NCBI GenBank assembly: GCA_003518885.1
Contig: DOXU01000246.1
Span: 1 to 5,748 of the forward strand
Direction of reading: 5' to 3'
Source of the DNA: Oscillospiraceae bacterium
Lineage (GTDB): Bacteria > Bacillota > Clostridia > Oscillospirales > Ethanoligenentaceae
Length of the DNA stretch: 5,748 nucleotides
Under the pieces are notes generated by a model, which was not told the origin of the DNA, searched no databases, and saw only the letters and a list, made by a program, of their open reading frames with translations. The translations under genes and the position numbers were made by a program. Below are positions 5,484-5,748 of the stretch, piece after piece; the stretch's first letter is position 1, and every line of letters starts with the position of its first letter.

Positions 5484-5748
5484 TTAAATTATAGCAAAAG
5501 GGAAATAATCCTGATACGTATAACTCGCATAATCTTGATTTGCTGTTGCAAAAATAAGTTGATATTGCTGAAAATTAACGATATTAAGAAGCGATGCACT
5601 TACACCTGCTGAGCCAACAAAAGCAAATACAGATATCAATGGAGAAATACCAAGAGCCATCATAATAGGAAGAACAATAGTACCAATTGCAATATAGGGG
5701 CCTACACCTGTTAGAGATGTAAAAAGAACTGTTGTTACAATACAAAGC
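5484..5748 (-). CDS. C-terminal part of an integral membrane transporter (partial)
   Basis: The gene enters from the right edge; 87 codons are visible, ending at TAA 5484-5486. The segment is very hydrophobic, with at least two membrane helices: one reading TGVGPYIAIGTIVLPIM and one reading PLISVFAFVGSAGVSASLL. A polar stretch rich in Gln, Tyr and Asp follows, and then FPFAII. A glycine- and proline-bearing break between helices (TGVGPY) is common in ion-coupled carriers for organic anions, but I cannot assign a family. The chain stops just as a new hydrophobic segment seems to begin, so the 3' end may be truncated or frameshifted. The hydrolase gene starts 52 bases downstream. Confidence 0.65.
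   Translation of the reverse strand, partial: LCIVTTVLFTSLTGVGPYIAIGTIVLPIMMALGISPLISVFAFVGSAGVSASLLNIVNFQQYQLIFATANQDYASYTYQDYFPFAII
5488..5496 (-). promoter_or_regulatory. Candidate extended -10 promoter of the alpha/beta hydrolase
   Basis: On the - strand TGCTATAAT gives a perfect TATAAT (5488-5493) with the TG of an extended -10 (5495-5496). It overlaps the last codons of the transporter, and no good -35 is seen. It would start a transcript near 5480 with a leader of about 50 bases before the hydrolase. Because the bases also encode protein, a chance match is possible. Confidence 0.38.

Noticed and set aside
1..5748. CRISPR array, insertion sequence, toxin-antitoxin pair, tRNA or prophage genes
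   Set aside because: No regularly spaced repeats, transposase motifs, terminal repeats or tRNA-like folds were seen, and the coding sequences belong to ordinary metabolic and transport families.

Overview
The window looks like chromosomal DNA of a low-GC Gram-positive bacterium (Bacillota, probably Bacillales or Lactobacillales). It is AT-rich, with strong AAGGAG-type ribosome binding sites, TTG starts, sigma-A-like promoters and compact intrinsic terminators. The amtB-glnK pair and the relatives suggested by the other proteins fit this. No species can be named from the sequence alone.

Positions 1-422 hold the last codons of an upstream membrane protein on the + strand. A TTGACG-N17-TATAAT promoter follows, then a strong rho-independent terminator. 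The next 157 bases lead into amtB and contain a 37-bp dyad. Positions 423-2064 are the core of the window: amtB (ammonium channel) and glnK (PII signal protein), 22 bases apart and closed by a terminator at 2085-2124. The two products normally work as a pair: PII reads 2-oxoglutarate, ATP and ADP and plugs the channel when nitrogen is plentiful. This PII lacks both T-loop tyrosines (positions 46 and 51), so control by uridylylation at Tyr51 is not possible.

A metallo-beta-lactamase-fold hydrolase (2198-2791, - strand, TTG start) converges on glnK. It is followed by about 400 bases without a gene. This stretch carries the hydrolase promoter, a cluster of small inverted repeats, an 11-bp perfect dyad next to a near-consensus promoter, and a leader with tandem repeats. 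It drives an unrecognised 64-residue protein (3194-3388, +). An 18-bp perfect hairpin at 3427-3467 separates that gene from the convergent - strand genes.

The right half is all on the - strand: the 3' end of an unidentified membrane transporter (5484-5748), a monoacylglycerol-lipase-like alpha/beta hydrolase (4571-5431), and a D-2-hydroxyacid dehydrogenase (3484-4452). The last has its own good promoter. The three may be partly co-transcribed, but nothing shows a shared pathway.

No CRISPR array, insertion sequence, tRNA, rRNA or recognisable defence system was found. The protein-coding content is largely conventional. The items most worth following up are non-coding: the promoter-plus-terminator unit upstream of amtB, the two dyads, and the leader of the 64-residue gene.
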